DNA of 64,000 nt from Alistipes sp. Zagget8 (GCA_001941065.1 MSHJ01000001.1:1-64000); one strand, 5' to 3'. Counted from the stretch's first letter, positions 26,439-35,596 are shown. Notes: generated by a model from the letters alone, not told the origin. Numbers and translations are program-made.

Positions 26439-26478
26439 CCGGAGGAGTGGCCGCAGAGGCGGGCTCCTCCGGTTTTTT
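26439..26478 (+). terminator. Hairpin terminator before susC
   Basis: 9-bp stem CCGGAGGAG / CTCCTCCGG with a 16-nt loop and T6. It separates the DUF5018-like gene from susC and may lower or set expression of the downstream genes. Confidence 0.85.
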
Positions 26479-26519
26479 CAGTTAATCGCCGCTGTAAAAA
26501 GCTGAGACAACATTTTTGT

Positions 26520-29500
26520 ATGAAGAAATTAGCACTCCTAATCCTGCTGTCGGTCGGCTGCATATCGCTGCAGGCGCAGACCGCGTCGACGCCGGCCTCC
26601 AAAAAGCTGACCCTGACGGGTAAGGTCGTCTCCACTACCGGGGAGCCCGTGATCGGTGCGACGATCGTCGTCGAAGGATCGAAACCGATGATCGCGACGG
26701 CTGCGGGTGTGGACGGTTCCTACTCCATCGCGCTGCCTTCCGGATCGGTTTCGCTGACCGTCAGCTGCATCGGTTACGACAGCCGTACCGTTCCGGTGAA
26801 CAACCGGACCAAACTCGACATCACCCTTGAAACCGAGGACCAGCAGATCGACGACGTCGTCGTGGTCGGATACCAGGTTCAGAAGAAGGTCACACTCACC
26901 GGCTCCGTCTCGGCGATCTCCGGAAAGGACATCGTCAAGCGCGATGCCCCCAACCTTTCGTCGGCCCTCCAGGGTCTGATGCCGGGTGTCAGCGTCGTGC
27001 AGGCTTCGGGTCGTCCCGGCGCCGACGGCGGCGAAATCACCATCCGCGGTATCGGTTCGATCAACTCCCGGACCAGCCCCCTCGTGCTGATCGACGGCGT
27101 CGAGGGCGACCTCAATCAGGTCGATATGAACACTGTGGAGAGCGTGTCGGCCCTCAAGGATGCATCGGCTGCCATCTACGGTTCGCGTGCCTCGAACGGC
27201 GTCATCCTCGTCACGACCAAACGCGGCAAGAGTGAAGTGCCCCAGTTCACCTACACGGGTTACTACGCCGTCACCGCTCCCACCGAAATGCCGACGCCGG
27301 TTTCCGGTGCCGAGTACATGGAATACATGAACGTCGCCGCCCTGAATTCTGGGCAGAGTATCCGTTTCGACCCCGCCTACATCGCCGAGTACAAGCGGTA
27401 CGGCGCCGACAACTGGACGACGTTCGATACCGACTGGAAGAAGGAGATGCTCAAGAGCAGCTCGTATATGCACCGCCATGCCCTGAGCGTTTCGGGCAAG
27501 GGCAACATCTGCTCCTACTACGTCGACGGTTCGTACCAGTTCCAGGACGGACTGATCGAAAACAACAACTTTTCCCGCAAGACCTTCCGGGTGAACACCG
27601 ACATGAACCTCGCCAAGTGGGCCACCTTCAGCGTCGATTTCGACGCCTTCGGCACCAACGAGAAGGTTCCGTCGATCACCACGCCCGAAAAACTGATCGG
27701 CGAGGCCCTGACCTACTCTCCGGTGATGGCCGGTATCAACCGCGACGGCACCTGGGGCGAGGGTCTCAACGGCTATAATCCCATTGCCATCCTCCGCGCG
27801 GGCGGTACGCAGAAGAACAGCGTGACCGGATTCGGAACCAAGGGCAACCTCGTGGTCAAGCTACCTTACGGCTTCGAGCTCAAGACGCTGTTCAGCTACC
27901 GCTACCAGCACGACAACCAGAAGATCGTGACCACGCCCTACGACACCTATACGCAGGGTATGTTCAAGTATACCTATCCCGAGACCACTCCCGACGGAAA
28001 GGTTTCGATGTACTGGAAGAAGAACCAGCAGATCCAGTTCAATGCCAGCCTCTCCTACAAAAAGACGTTCCGGGAGGATCACAATTTCAGCGCACTGGCC
28101 GGCGTGCAGCTCGAAACCCTCACTTCGCAGAGCCTCTCGGGTTCGCGCGAGGGATTCTTCATCCCCGGATACGATGATATGGGCAACGGCTCGAAGAACC
28201 AGACCAGCGCGTCGGCACTGGACGAGTGGGCGATGCTTTCGTATTACGGTGTGTTCAACTACAACTACAAGGAGAAATACCTCATCGAACTCACCGGGCG
28301 TCTCGACGGTTCGTCGCGCTTCACGCCCGACAACCGCTGGGGATTCTTCCCCGGAGGCTCGGTGGCTTACCGTATTTCGCAGGAGCCGTTCTGGAAGCCG
28401 GTGGAGAAATACGTCTCCTCGCTGAAGATCCGCGCTTCGTATGCGCATTTCGGCAACCAGTGGCTCAACGACTACTATCCGTTCACGAGCCAGATGGTGA
28501 CGAACCTTTGGAACGGTTATTTCTTCAACGGCGGGCAGCTGCTCGGCAGTATCCAGTCCAAACTCTTCAATGCCGACATCACGTGGGAGACCTCCAAGCA
28601 GACCAATGTCGGACTGGACGTGGGATTCCTGAGTGACAAGCTCACGCTGACGTTCGACTTTTTCAACCGCGACATTTCGGACCTGATCCAGGTACCTCCG
28701 ATTCCGACCTACGTCGTTTACGACGCCCCTTATTTCAACATCGGCAAGATGCGGGCACGCGGTTACGACATCTCGCTTACCTACCGCAACTCGTCGAAGA
28801 ACGGCAACTGGCGCTACTCGTTCACGGCCAATTTCTCCGATGCCAAAAGTACGATCCTCGAGGTGGCGGATATCGCTTCGAGCAATGACCTGAGCGCCCT
28901 GCGTCCGGGCGAGCTCCGCAACGCCATCCGCGGCTGGAAGACCGACGGTTTCTACCGTGACCAGGCCGACATCGACGCTTCGCCGGCGTTCAACGACGAC
29001 AAGACGAACCTCAAGCCCGGCGACGTGAAATATCACGACAAGGACGGCAACGGCTCGATCGACTATAACGATGTCTACGTGCTGGGCGACGCGAGCCCCC
29101 GCTATCTTTACAGCCTGACGGCCAACGTTTCGTGGAAGAATTTCGACCTCTCGGTCTTCATCCAGGGTGTCGGCGAGCGGATGAAACGCTACAACGGCGC
29201 CGGCATCATCCCGTTCGACAACGGACGCTCGATGTTCGAGAGCCAGACCGACTATTGGCGCGAGGATAACCTCGATGCCAAGTTCCCCCGGCTGTCGATC
29301 AACAACAAGAACAACTACTATGCGTCGGACATTTGGGTGAAGAATGCCGGTTACGTGCGTCTGAAGAACGTTTCGCTGAGCTACCGCATTCCCAAGAAGA
29401 TCATCTCGAAGCTCCGCCTCCAGACGGCACGCGTCTATGTCAGCGGGCAGAATCTCTTTACACTCTCCGATGCGTTCGAAGGCTTCGATCCCGAGGCGAA

Positions 29501-29570
29501 CAACGCCTACGGTTCCGAGTTCTATCCGATTATGCGTGTATTTACTGTCGGTCTTGATTTACGCTTCTGA
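26520..29570 (+). CDS. SusC-type TonB-dependent outer-membrane transporter
   Basis: 1016 aa. Signal peptide (MKKLALLILLSVGCISLQAQ), a carboxypeptidase-regulatory-like beta domain (about 30-110, TGKVVSTTGEPVIGATIVVEG), then the plug domain with DVVVVGYQVQKKVTLTGSV, DIVKRDAPNLSSALQGLMPG, LVLIDGVEGD and ALKDASAAIYGSRASNGVILVTTK. The remaining about 750 residues form the 22-strand barrel, ending with an aromatic C-terminus (VFTVGLDLRF). It imports an oligosaccharide across the outer membrane with its SusD partner, energised by TonB. The ATG at 26520 is chosen because it starts the signal peptide. The gene follows a terminator and precedes susD by 2 bp. Confidence 0.96.
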   Translation: MKKLALLILLSVGCISLQAQTASTPASKKLTLTGKVVSTTGEPVIGATIVVEGSKPMIATAAGVDGSYSIALPSGSVSLTVSCIGYDSRTVPVNNRTKLDITLETEDQQIDDVVVVGYQVQKKVTLTGSVSAISGKDIVKRDAPNLSSALQGLMPGVSVVQASGRPGADGGEITIRGIGSINSRTSPLVLIDGVEGDLNQVDMNTVESVSALKDASAAIYGSRASNGVILVTTKRGKSEVPQFTYTGYYAVTAPTEMPTPVSGAEYMEYMNVAALNSGQSIRFDPAYIAEYKRYGADNWTTFDTDWKKEMLKSSSYMHRHALSVSGKGNICSYYVDGSYQFQDGLIENNNFSRKTFRVNTDMNLAKWATFSVDFDAFGTNEKVPSITTPEKLIGEALTYSPVMAGINRDGTWGEGLNGYNPIAILRAGGTQKNSVTGFGTKGNLVVKLPYGFELKTLFSYRYQHDNQKIVTTPYDTYTQGMFKYTYPETTPDGKVSMYWKKNQQIQFNASLSYKKTFREDHNFSALAGVQLETLTSQSLSGSREGFFIPGYDDMGNGSKNQTSASALDEWAMLSYYGVFNYNYKEKYLIELTGRLDGSSRFTPDNRWGFFPGGSVAYRISQEPFWKPVEKYVSSLKIRASYAHFGNQWLNDYYPFTSQMVTNLWNGYFFNGGQLLGSIQSKLFNADITWETSKQTNVGLDVGFLSDKLTLTFDFFNRDISDLIQVPPIPTYVVYDAPYFNIGKMRARGYDISLTYRNSSKNGNWRYSFTANFSDAKSTILEVADIASSNDLSALRPGELRNAIRGWKTDGFYRDQADIDASPAFNDDKTNLKPGDVKYHDKDGNGSIDYNDVYVLGDASPRYLYSLTANVSWKNFDLSVFIQGVGERMKRYNGAGIIPFDNGRSMFESQTDYWREDNLDAKFPRLSINNKNNYYASDIWVKNAGYVRLKNVSLSYRIPKKIISKLRLQTARVYVSGQNLFTLSDAFEGFDPEANNAYGSEFYPIMRVFTVGLDLRF

Positions 29571-29572
29571 TT

Positions 29573-31393
29573 ATGAAAAAGTTCATTAAATATCCGATCC
29601 TGCTGCTCTGCGTGCTGTCGATGACATCCTGCGCGGAGGATTTCCTGAACCGTTACCCGTCGAAACCCACCACGGGCGATTTCTTCAAAAGCGAGGAGGC
29701 CGCCAAACTGGCGCTGACGGGAATCTACAACGGCCTCTATCTCTGGTCGAGCGGCGCCGCCATCGGCTATATGCTGCCCGGATACGCCTCCTACGACGCC
29801 CTGACCGGACTGGTGATGACCCGCGATGAAAACGAGACGCTCGGAGCCGGACGAATCTGGCCCGACGACAGCACGATCCTCGCTTACTGGAAATCGTGGT
29901 ATGTCATCATCCAGCGTGCCAACACCATGCTGGTCAATGCCGATCCCTCGCAGTCCGAGAATATGGCGCATTACACTGCCGAGGCGCGGGTGCTCCGGGC
30001 CATGGCCTACTACTACCTGATTTCGATGTTCGGCGACGTGCCTTTCATGACCGAACCTCCGAAATTCGAGGATTTCAAGTGCCAGCGTACGTCGAAGGTC
30101 ACGATCCTCGATTTCGTGCTCCGGGAGCTCGACGAGGCGGCCAATATCCTGCCCGAATGGACCGCCACCGACCGGGGGCGCGTGGACAAGGCGGCGGCCT
30201 ACGGCATTATGTCGCGTGCCGCGCTGATGGGCGGCAGTTTCAACTACAACGATGATGCGGCCCACTATTTCAAGATCGCCGCCGAAGCGGCCGAAAAGGT
30301 GATTGGCAAGCGCGAACTGAGCAAGGATTTCGGCTCGCTCTTCACCACGAAGGGGCAGGCGCAGGCGCACAGCGAATTGATCATGGAAGCCTGTTTCTAT
30401 GATACGGACGAGGCGAAATTCCACTATGTGGGCTATACCGAGACGAGCCGTTTCGTCGGGCAGACCAGCCGTTATCCGACCCAGACGCTCTTCGACACCT
30501 TCGAGTGCATCGACGGCAAGCGGATCGACGAATCGCCGCTGTACGATCCCACCGATCCGAAAAAGAACCGCGATCCGCGGCTTCACGCCACGATCTTCAT
30601 CACGGGAGACACCATTACGGTCAACACGGGCGGCGGCAAAGTGAAGGCGGTGCTCAACGCCTATCAGGGCGATCCGAACGACAGGGCCAACTACCGCAAG
30701 ACCATGAGCTACAACTACACCACGCAGGTGTGGGATAAGGTGGACAACCTGGATTTCACCGATCCCTCGGCGTTCACCAGTTTCGCCAATGCGGGCAAGG
30801 GCTACATGTGCGCCAAGTTCCAGCGCGACAGCACGGAGAACATCAACCAGTCGACCGTCAATTTTCCGATCCTGCGTTATGCGGAGGTGCTGCTGAATTT
30901 CGCCGAGGCGAAGATCGAGCTCTGGGCTCTGGGAGCCGAGGCCGAGGACGACCGCATCTATACGGCGATCAACGAGGTTCGCAACCGCGTCGGCATGCCC
31001 GACGTATCGAGCGACCGGGTCGGCAACGTGGAGAAGATGCGCCAGCTGGTACGCCGCGAGCGCAAGGTGGAATTCGCTTTCGAGGGGCTTCACCTGATCG
31101 ATCTGCGCCGCTGGGACATCGGCGACCTGGAGAACTCGCAGCCGGTTTACGGCATGCCCGAGGAGAAATACGGCGGTTTCAAGGCTCCGTATCCTTCGGT
31201 GCAGAAGCTTCCGGTGTTCAATAAGACCGCCCGTCACGACCTGAACGACATCGCGACCTATCCGGATGCCGAAATCCGTCTCGTGCGCGACAAGAACCGC
31301 AAATGGGAGTCGCACTATCGCTTGTGGCCCATTCCGCAGTCGGAGGTCAGCAAGACCGGCATGAGTCAGAACCCCGGATACGCCGGATCGTGA
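29573..31393 (+). CDS. SusD-type glycan-binding lipoprotein
   Basis: 606 aa, lipoprotein signal with Cys 20 (MTSCAEDFLNRYPS). RagB/SusD features: an N-terminal SusD-like segment with DFFKSEEAAKLALTGIYN, tetratricopeptide-like helices (ANTMLVNADP, EARVLRAMAYYYLISMFGDVPFM), and the C-terminal RagB/SusD domain with LRYAEVLLNFAEAKIE, AINEVRNRVGMPDV and RRERKVEFAFEGLHLIDLRRWDIG. It caps SusC on the cell surface and captures the glycan. Ends just before a strong terminator. Confidence 0.96.
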   Translation: MKKFIKYPILLLCVLSMTSCAEDFLNRYPSKPTTGDFFKSEEAAKLALTGIYNGLYLWSSGAAIGYMLPGYASYDALTGLVMTRDENETLGAGRIWPDDSTILAYWKSWYVIIQRANTMLVNADPSQSENMAHYTAEARVLRAMAYYYLISMFGDVPFMTEPPKFEDFKCQRTSKVTILDFVLRELDEAANILPEWTATDRGRVDKAAAYGIMSRAALMGGSFNYNDDAAHYFKIAAEAAEKVIGKRELSKDFGSLFTTKGQAQAHSELIMEACFYDTDEAKFHYVGYTETSRFVGQTSRYPTQTLFDTFECIDGKRIDESPLYDPTDPKKNRDPRLHATIFITGDTITVNTGGGKVKAVLNAYQGDPNDRANYRKTMSYNYTTQVWDKVDNLDFTDPSAFTSFANAGKGYMCAKFQRDSTENINQSTVNFPILRYAEVLLNFAEAKIELWALGAEAEDDRIYTAINEVRNRVGMPDVSSDRVGNVEKMRQLVRRERKVEFAFEGLHLIDLRRWDIGDLENSQPVYGMPEEKYGGFKAPYPSVQKLPVFNKTARHDLNDIATYPDAEIRLVRDKNRKWESHYRLWPIPQSEVSKTGMSQNPGYAGS

Positions 31394-31416
31394 TGAAACG
31401 GCCGTAACCGGACAGC

Positions 31417-31462
31417 AGGCAAGGGGAGTTTTCGGCGGAGGACTCCTTTTGCCTGATTTTTT
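31417..31462 (+). terminator. Terminator after susD
   Basis: A perfect 13-bp stem (31417-31429 with 31442-31454, two G-T pairs) is followed by GATTTTTT. It separates susD from the GH89 gene, which begins only 20 bp later, so GH89 and the esterase depend on read-through or an unseen promoter. Confidence 0.85.
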
Positions 31463-31481
31463 AACCCGAATTTTCAACTGT

Positions 31482-33680
31482 ATGAAATCATTTTTTGCAA
31501 CCCTCGTGCTGTTTGCCGCGGCCTTGTCGGCGGCGTGCGGCAGCACGGACGCCGATGTCGCGGCGGCGCAGGGGCTGGCCGGGCGCATCGTTCCCGGCTA
31601 TGCGTCGAAGATCCGTTTCGAGAAACTGGCGCCTGCAGCCGACTCTGCGGACCGGTTCGAACTGGAGACCGTCGGCCGGAAGCTGGTCGTCCGGGGCAAC
31701 AACGCCAACTCGATGGCCGTGGGCCTGAACCACTTTCTGAAATATTACGCCCGCACGAGCGTTTCGTGGTTCGCCGACCAGCCGGTCGAGGTGCCCGCCC
31801 AAATGCCGCAGGTAGCGGAAAAGGTCGCCCACCGCGCCCTGCTCGACGACCGGTTCTTTCTGAATTACTGTACGTTCGGATACACGATGGTGTGGTGGCA
31901 GTGGCGCGACTGGGAGCGGCTGATCGACTGGATGGCGCTCAACGGCGTGACCCTGCCGCTTGCGATCACGGGCCAGGAGGCCGTATGGGCGCGGGTGTGG
32001 CAGAAGCTCGGGCTCACCGACGAGCAGATACGCAGCTATTTCACCGGCCCGGCCCATCTGCCGTGGCACCGGATGTCGAATCTCGACTACTGGCAGTCGC
32101 CGCTGCCCCAGAGCTGGCTCGACGCACAGGTGGAGCTGCAGCAGCGGATCGTGGCCCGCGAGCGGGAACTGAACATGAAACCCGTGCTGCCGGCCTTTGC
32201 CGGGCATGTCCCTGCGGAGCTGGGGACGATTTATCCGGAAGCCAAAATCTCGCGGATGAGCAAGTGGGGCGGTTTCGAGGATCGTTACCGCAGTCATTTC
32301 CTCGATCCGCTCGATCCGCTCTTCGCCCGGATTCAGCGGGAGTTCCTTGCCGAGCAGACCGCGCTTTTCGGTACGGACCACATCTACGGAGCCGATCCCT
32401 TCAACGAGGTCGATCCGCCGAGCTGGGAGCCGGAGTTTCTCGCCCGGGTTTCCCGGACGATCTACGACACGATGGCCGCGGCCGATCCGGAGGCCGAATG
32501 GCTCCAGATGACCTGGCTGTTCTATCTCGACCGCCACAAGTGGCACGACGACCGGATCGAGGCGTTCGTCAAGGCCGTGCCGCAGGACAAGATGCTGCTG
32601 CTGGACTACTATTGCGAGAATACGGAGGTATGGCGGCAGACTCACAGTTACCACGGGCAGCCCTATTTCTGGTGCTACCTCGGCAATTTCGGCGGCAACA
32701 CGATGCTGGTGGGGAATTTCGACGAGGTTTCGAAGCGCCTCGACGGCGTGCTGGCCGAAGGCGGGAAGAACCTGCGGGGCCTCGGCTCGACGCTCGAGGG
32801 GCTCGATTCGAACCCTTTCATGTACGATTACGTCTTCGAGCGTGCCTGGGATTTTCCGGTCGACGATGACCGGTGGTTCGACGCCCTTGCAGACCGTTAT
32901 CTGGGGCGCGAAGATGCGGACTACCGCCGGGCCTGGGACGCGCTGCGCAGGAATGTCTACATCACCTCTTCGAAATACGGACACTGTCCGCTGCTGAATG
33001 CCCGGCCTACGTTCGAGGGCCTGCTGACGGGCACCACCGATGCGGAGATCAAATACGACAACGACGAATTGTTCGACATCTGGGGCACGATGATCGATGC
33101 CGGCGGCTCCGATCGCGATACCTATCGCTATTGGCTGGTGAATGTCGGCCGGCAGGCGCTGGGCAACCTTTTCCTGCCGATGCGCGACGAGTTCACGGCG
33201 GCCTACCGGGCGAAGGACCTCGTGCGGATGAAAGAACTGCGGACCCAAATGCTGGAGCTGGCCGCAGATATGGAGACGCTGGCGGCGCAGCACGGCGCGT
33301 TCTCGATGCAGCAATGGATCGACAACTCGCGCTCCTTCGGCAAGACCCCCGAGGAGCAGGATTACTACGAGGTGAACGGCCGCACGCTCCTCACGACGTG
33401 GGGCGACCGGGCGCAGAGCATCAACGACTACGCCAACCGCACCTGGTCGGGGTTGGTGGCGGATTACTACGCCGTGCGCTGGCGGATGTTTCTCGATGCG
33501 GCGGTCAGGGCCGTCGAGGAGGGCCGGGAACTCGATGAGGAGGCGATCTTCAACGCTATGGCCGATTTCGAAAAGGAGTTCGCCGACAGCACGCAGCCGC
33601 TGACGCAGACTCCTGCGGGCGATGTCGGCGAAATCGTCCGGGAACTTTACCTGAAATACAAACCCGAATCCGGAAAATAA
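31482..33680 (+). CDS. GH89 alpha-N-acetylglucosaminidase
   Basis: 732 aa, lipoprotein signal (LSAAC, Cys 19). NAGLU-like domains: N-terminal alpha/beta (about 25-105), catalytic barrel (about 110-440) and C-terminal helical domain. Family motifs include CTFGYTMVWWQWRDWERLIDWM, MALNGVTLPLAITGQEAVW and HLPWHRMSNLDYW. The acid/base Glu is in DPFNEVDPPSWE near residue 308 and the nucleophile Glu in DYYCENTEVW near 380, the latter followed by PYFWCYLGNFGGNTM. GH89 removes terminal alpha-GlcNAc, as on heparan sulfate, capped mucin glycans or GlcNAc-substituted polymers. It follows susD after a terminator and is paired with an esterase. Confidence 0.95.
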   Translation: MKSFFATLVLFAAALSAACGSTDADVAAAQGLAGRIVPGYASKIRFEKLAPAADSADRFELETVGRKLVVRGNNANSMAVGLNHFLKYYARTSVSWFADQPVEVPAQMPQVAEKVAHRALLDDRFFLNYCTFGYTMVWWQWRDWERLIDWMALNGVTLPLAITGQEAVWARVWQKLGLTDEQIRSYFTGPAHLPWHRMSNLDYWQSPLPQSWLDAQVELQQRIVARERELNMKPVLPAFAGHVPAELGTIYPEAKISRMSKWGGFEDRYRSHFLDPLDPLFARIQREFLAEQTALFGTDHIYGADPFNEVDPPSWEPEFLARVSRTIYDTMAAADPEAEWLQMTWLFYLDRHKWHDDRIEAFVKAVPQDKMLLLDYYCENTEVWRQTHSYHGQPYFWCYLGNFGGNTMLVGNFDEVSKRLDGVLAEGGKNLRGLGSTLEGLDSNPFMYDYVFERAWDFPVDDDRWFDALADRYLGREDADYRRAWDALRRNVYITSSKYGHCPLLNARPTFEGLLTGTTDAEIKYDNDELFDIWGTMIDAGGSDRDTYRYWLVNVGRQALGNLFLPMRDEFTAAYRAKDLVRMKELRTQMLELAADMETLAAQHGAFSMQQWIDNSRSFGKTPEEQDYYEVNGRTLLTTWGDRAQSINDYANRTWSGLVADYYAVRWRMFLDAAVRAVEEGRELDEEAIFNAMADFEKEFADSTQPLTQTPAGDVGEIVRELYLKYKPESGK

Positions 33681-33683
33681 GTG

Positions 33684-34976
33684 ATGAAAAAGAGTCTTGT
33701 TTTTGCGTTGCTGGCGTTGCTGTGCTGCACGCAGTTATTGGCGCAGGGGAGTGCCCAGACCCCGATGGTCAAGGTGCGCATCACGCCGACGAACGGTTCC
33801 TGGGATTACCGCGTCGGGGAGCGGATCAAAATGGCGGTGAGCGTCGAGCTGAACGAGCTCCCGCTCCGCGACGTCGCCTTCACGTATGAGGCGGGGCCGG
33901 AGCTGGTCGAACCGACGGTGAAGGGCCGTGCGACGACCAAAGACGGTTCCGTGGTGCTGGACCTCGGGCGGATGGACCGGCCCGGGTTCTTCAATCTCGA
34001 TGTCCGCGTCGAGGTGGACGGGGTGGATTACCGCCAATGGAAGACCGTGGCCGTGGACAAGGAACGGATCGAACCGACGGTGACGATGCCGGCCGATTTC
34101 GGGTCTTACTGGCAGTCGCAGCTCGACGCCGATGCGGCCATGCCCCTCCGGCCCCGGATGGAGCTGCTTCCCGAGCGCTGCACCGACCGGACCGATGTCT
34201 ACGAGGTGAGCTACATCTATACGCCCCAGGGCGGACGTTTTTACGGCATTCTGTGTGTGCCGAAGGCCGAAGGGAAATATCCGGCCATCCTGCGCGTGCC
34301 CGGAGCGGGCGTGCGGAGCTATCGGGGGAGCGCCTGGCAGGCTGACAAAGGCTTCATAACGCTCGATGTCGGCATCCACGGCATTCCGGTCACGCTCGAT
34401 CCGGTCGTCTACGAACGGCTCTTTGCGGGGATTCTCAACCGATATTACACGATGAACCTCGAAAGCCGCGACGATTACTATTACAACCGGGTGATCCGGG
34501 GCTGCAAACGGGCCGTCGATCTCATCTTCACGCTCGATAAATTCAACGGCAAAATAGGCGTTCAGGGCAGCAGTCAGGGCGGCGCCCTGACGGTGATGGT
34601 CGCGGCGCTCGATCCGCGGGTCTGTTGCGCGGCGGCGGCCCTGCCGGCGATGAGCGACATGACGGGCTATCTCCACGGCCGTGCCGGAGGATGGCCCCAG
34701 ATCCTGAAAAATCCCGCGGAGTGCATCTATAACCGAAAGGAGATCGTCAATACGCTGCTGTACTACGATACGGTCAATTTCGCACGCCTGCTGAAGATAC
34801 CGATTTACTATATGCTGAGTTACAACGACAAGGTGTGCCCTCCGACCTCGACTTTCTCGGTCTACAACGCGACCCCGTCGCCCAAGCAGATGCAGCTCAC
34901 CCACGAGACCGGACATTGGTACTATCCCGAGCAGGCCGGGCAGATGGACTCCTACATCGAGAAAGCCCTGCGGTGA
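33684..34976 (+). CDS. AXE1-type acetyl esterase (acetylxylan esterase family)
   Basis: 430 aa with a Sec signal (MKKSLVFALLALLCCTQLLA). An N-terminal beta domain (about 25-120) precedes an AXE1/CE7-like alpha/beta hydrolase. The nucleophile is the Ser of VQGSSQGGALTV near residue 297, with the Asp in LSYNDKVCPP near 382 and the His in THETGHWYYP near 410. It probably removes O-acetyl groups from the sugar handled by the adjacent GH89; xylan itself is unlikely in this setting. The ATG lies 3 bp after the GH89 stop. Confidence 0.88.
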   Translation: MKKSLVFALLALLCCTQLLAQGSAQTPMVKVRITPTNGSWDYRVGERIKMAVSVELNELPLRDVAFTYEAGPELVEPTVKGRATTKDGSVVLDLGRMDRPGFFNLDVRVEVDGVDYRQWKTVAVDKERIEPTVTMPADFGSYWQSQLDADAAMPLRPRMELLPERCTDRTDVYEVSYIYTPQGGRFYGILCVPKAEGKYPAILRVPGAGVRSYRGSAWQADKGFITLDVGIHGIPVTLDPVVYERLFAGILNRYYTMNLESRDDYYYNRVIRGCKRAVDLIFTLDKFNGKIGVQGSSQGGALTVMVAALDPRVCCAAAALPAMSDMTGYLHGRAGGWPQILKNPAECIYNRKEIVNTLLYYDTVNFARLLKIPIYYMLSYNDKVCPPTSTFSVYNATPSPKQMQLTHETGHWYYPEQAGQMDSYIEKALR

Positions 34977-34983
34977 TCCGGAT

Positions 34984-35021
34984 AAAAAAAGAGTTGTACG
35001 TTTTCGTACAACTCTTTTTTT
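34984..35021. terminator. Terminator of the glycan locus, bidirectional
   Basis: 11-bp stem AGAGTTGTACG / CGTACAACTCT with a TTTT loop, flanked by A-rich and T-rich tracts. It ends the esterase gene on the plus strand and the tRNA-Met transcript on the minus strand. Confidence 0.92.
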
Positions 35022-35024
35022 CTG

Positions 35025-35098
35025 TGGGCCCAGAGGGGCATGATCCCACGACCTTCGGATTATGAGTCCGCTGCTCTGACCGACTGAGCTATGGGCCC
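35025..35098 (-). tRNA. tRNA-Met (CAT), or tRNA-Ile with modified CAT
   Basis: 74 nt. The acceptor stem GGGCCCA/TGGGCCC and the anticodon loop CTCATAA (anticodon at 35062-35064) are intact. The T arm is odd: stem GTGGG/CCCTC has a T-T mismatch and the loop reads ATCATGC instead of TTCRANY. Whether the anticodon C is lysidine-modified (Ile) cannot be told from sequence. Confidence 0.85.
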
Positions 35099-35129
35099 GG
35101 TCCAGCGCCTGCGGGGCGCTTTTGTGGCG

Positions 35130-35161
35130 CAAAGATAGAAAAACTATTCAGATTGTGCAAC
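35130..35161 (-). promoter_or_regulatory. Promoter of tRNA-Met(CAT)
   Basis: TATCTTTG (35137-35130) with GTTG (35161-35158) 20 bp upstream, 32 bp before the tRNA. Confidence 0.7.
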
Positions 35162-35199
35162 CCTGCGGTCCCCTGCCGATGAAAAAAAGTCTGCCGGGA

Positions 35200-35230
35200 C
35201 TTGTTTGTTGCGAATTAATTCGTACCTTTG
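35200..35230 (+). promoter_or_regulatory. Promoter of rpmE2
   Basis: TACCTTTG at 35223-35230 and CTTG at 35200-35203, spacing 19 bp, 37 bp before the start codon. Confidence 0.7.
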
Positions 35231-35267
35231 TCGCGCTTAAGCATTAATTAAAAACAAAAACGACGAA

Positions 35268-35534
35268 ATGAAAAAGGGTATTCATCCGGAGAATTATCGT
35301 TTAGTGGCGTTCAAGGACATGTCCAACGACGTCGTGTTTTTGTGTCGGTCCGCCGTTTCGACAAAAGAGACCATCGAAGTGAACGGCGAAACCTATCCCG
35401 TGTATAAGATGGAAATTTCCAACACGTCGCACCCGTTCTACACCGGTAAGATGAAGTTGGTTGACACCGCCGGTCGCGTCGATAAGTTTATGAGCCGCTA
35501 CGCAAAACGCTACGATAAGAAGGGCGCAAAGTAA
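35268..35534 (+). CDS. rpmE2: 50S ribosomal protein L31 type B
   Basis: 88 aa. It begins MKKGIHPENYRLVAFKDMSN and contains the L31 signature SNTSHPFYTGK. The CxxC zinc ligands of the A-type protein are absent, as expected for the longer zinc-independent B form. Stands alone between its own promoter and terminator. Confidence 0.96.
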   Translation: MKKGIHPENYRLVAFKDMSNDVVFLCRSAVSTKETIEVNGETYPVYKMEISNTSHPFYTGKMKLVDTAGRVDKFMSRYAKRYDKKGAK

Positions 35535-35558
35535 TCACGCTGCGCATCTTGATCCCAA

Positions 35559-35596
35559 AACGGGCCGTAACCGAGAGTTGCGGCCCGTTGTTTTTT
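35559..35596 (+). terminator. Terminator of rpmE2
   Basis: 9-bp stem AACGGGCCG / CGGCCCGTT followed by GTTTTTT, 24 bp after the rpmE2 stop. Confidence 0.9.

Noticed and set aside
34835..35065. A short plus-strand frame running into the tRNA-Met region
   Set aside because: It reads through a tRNA and a terminator, a common false gene.
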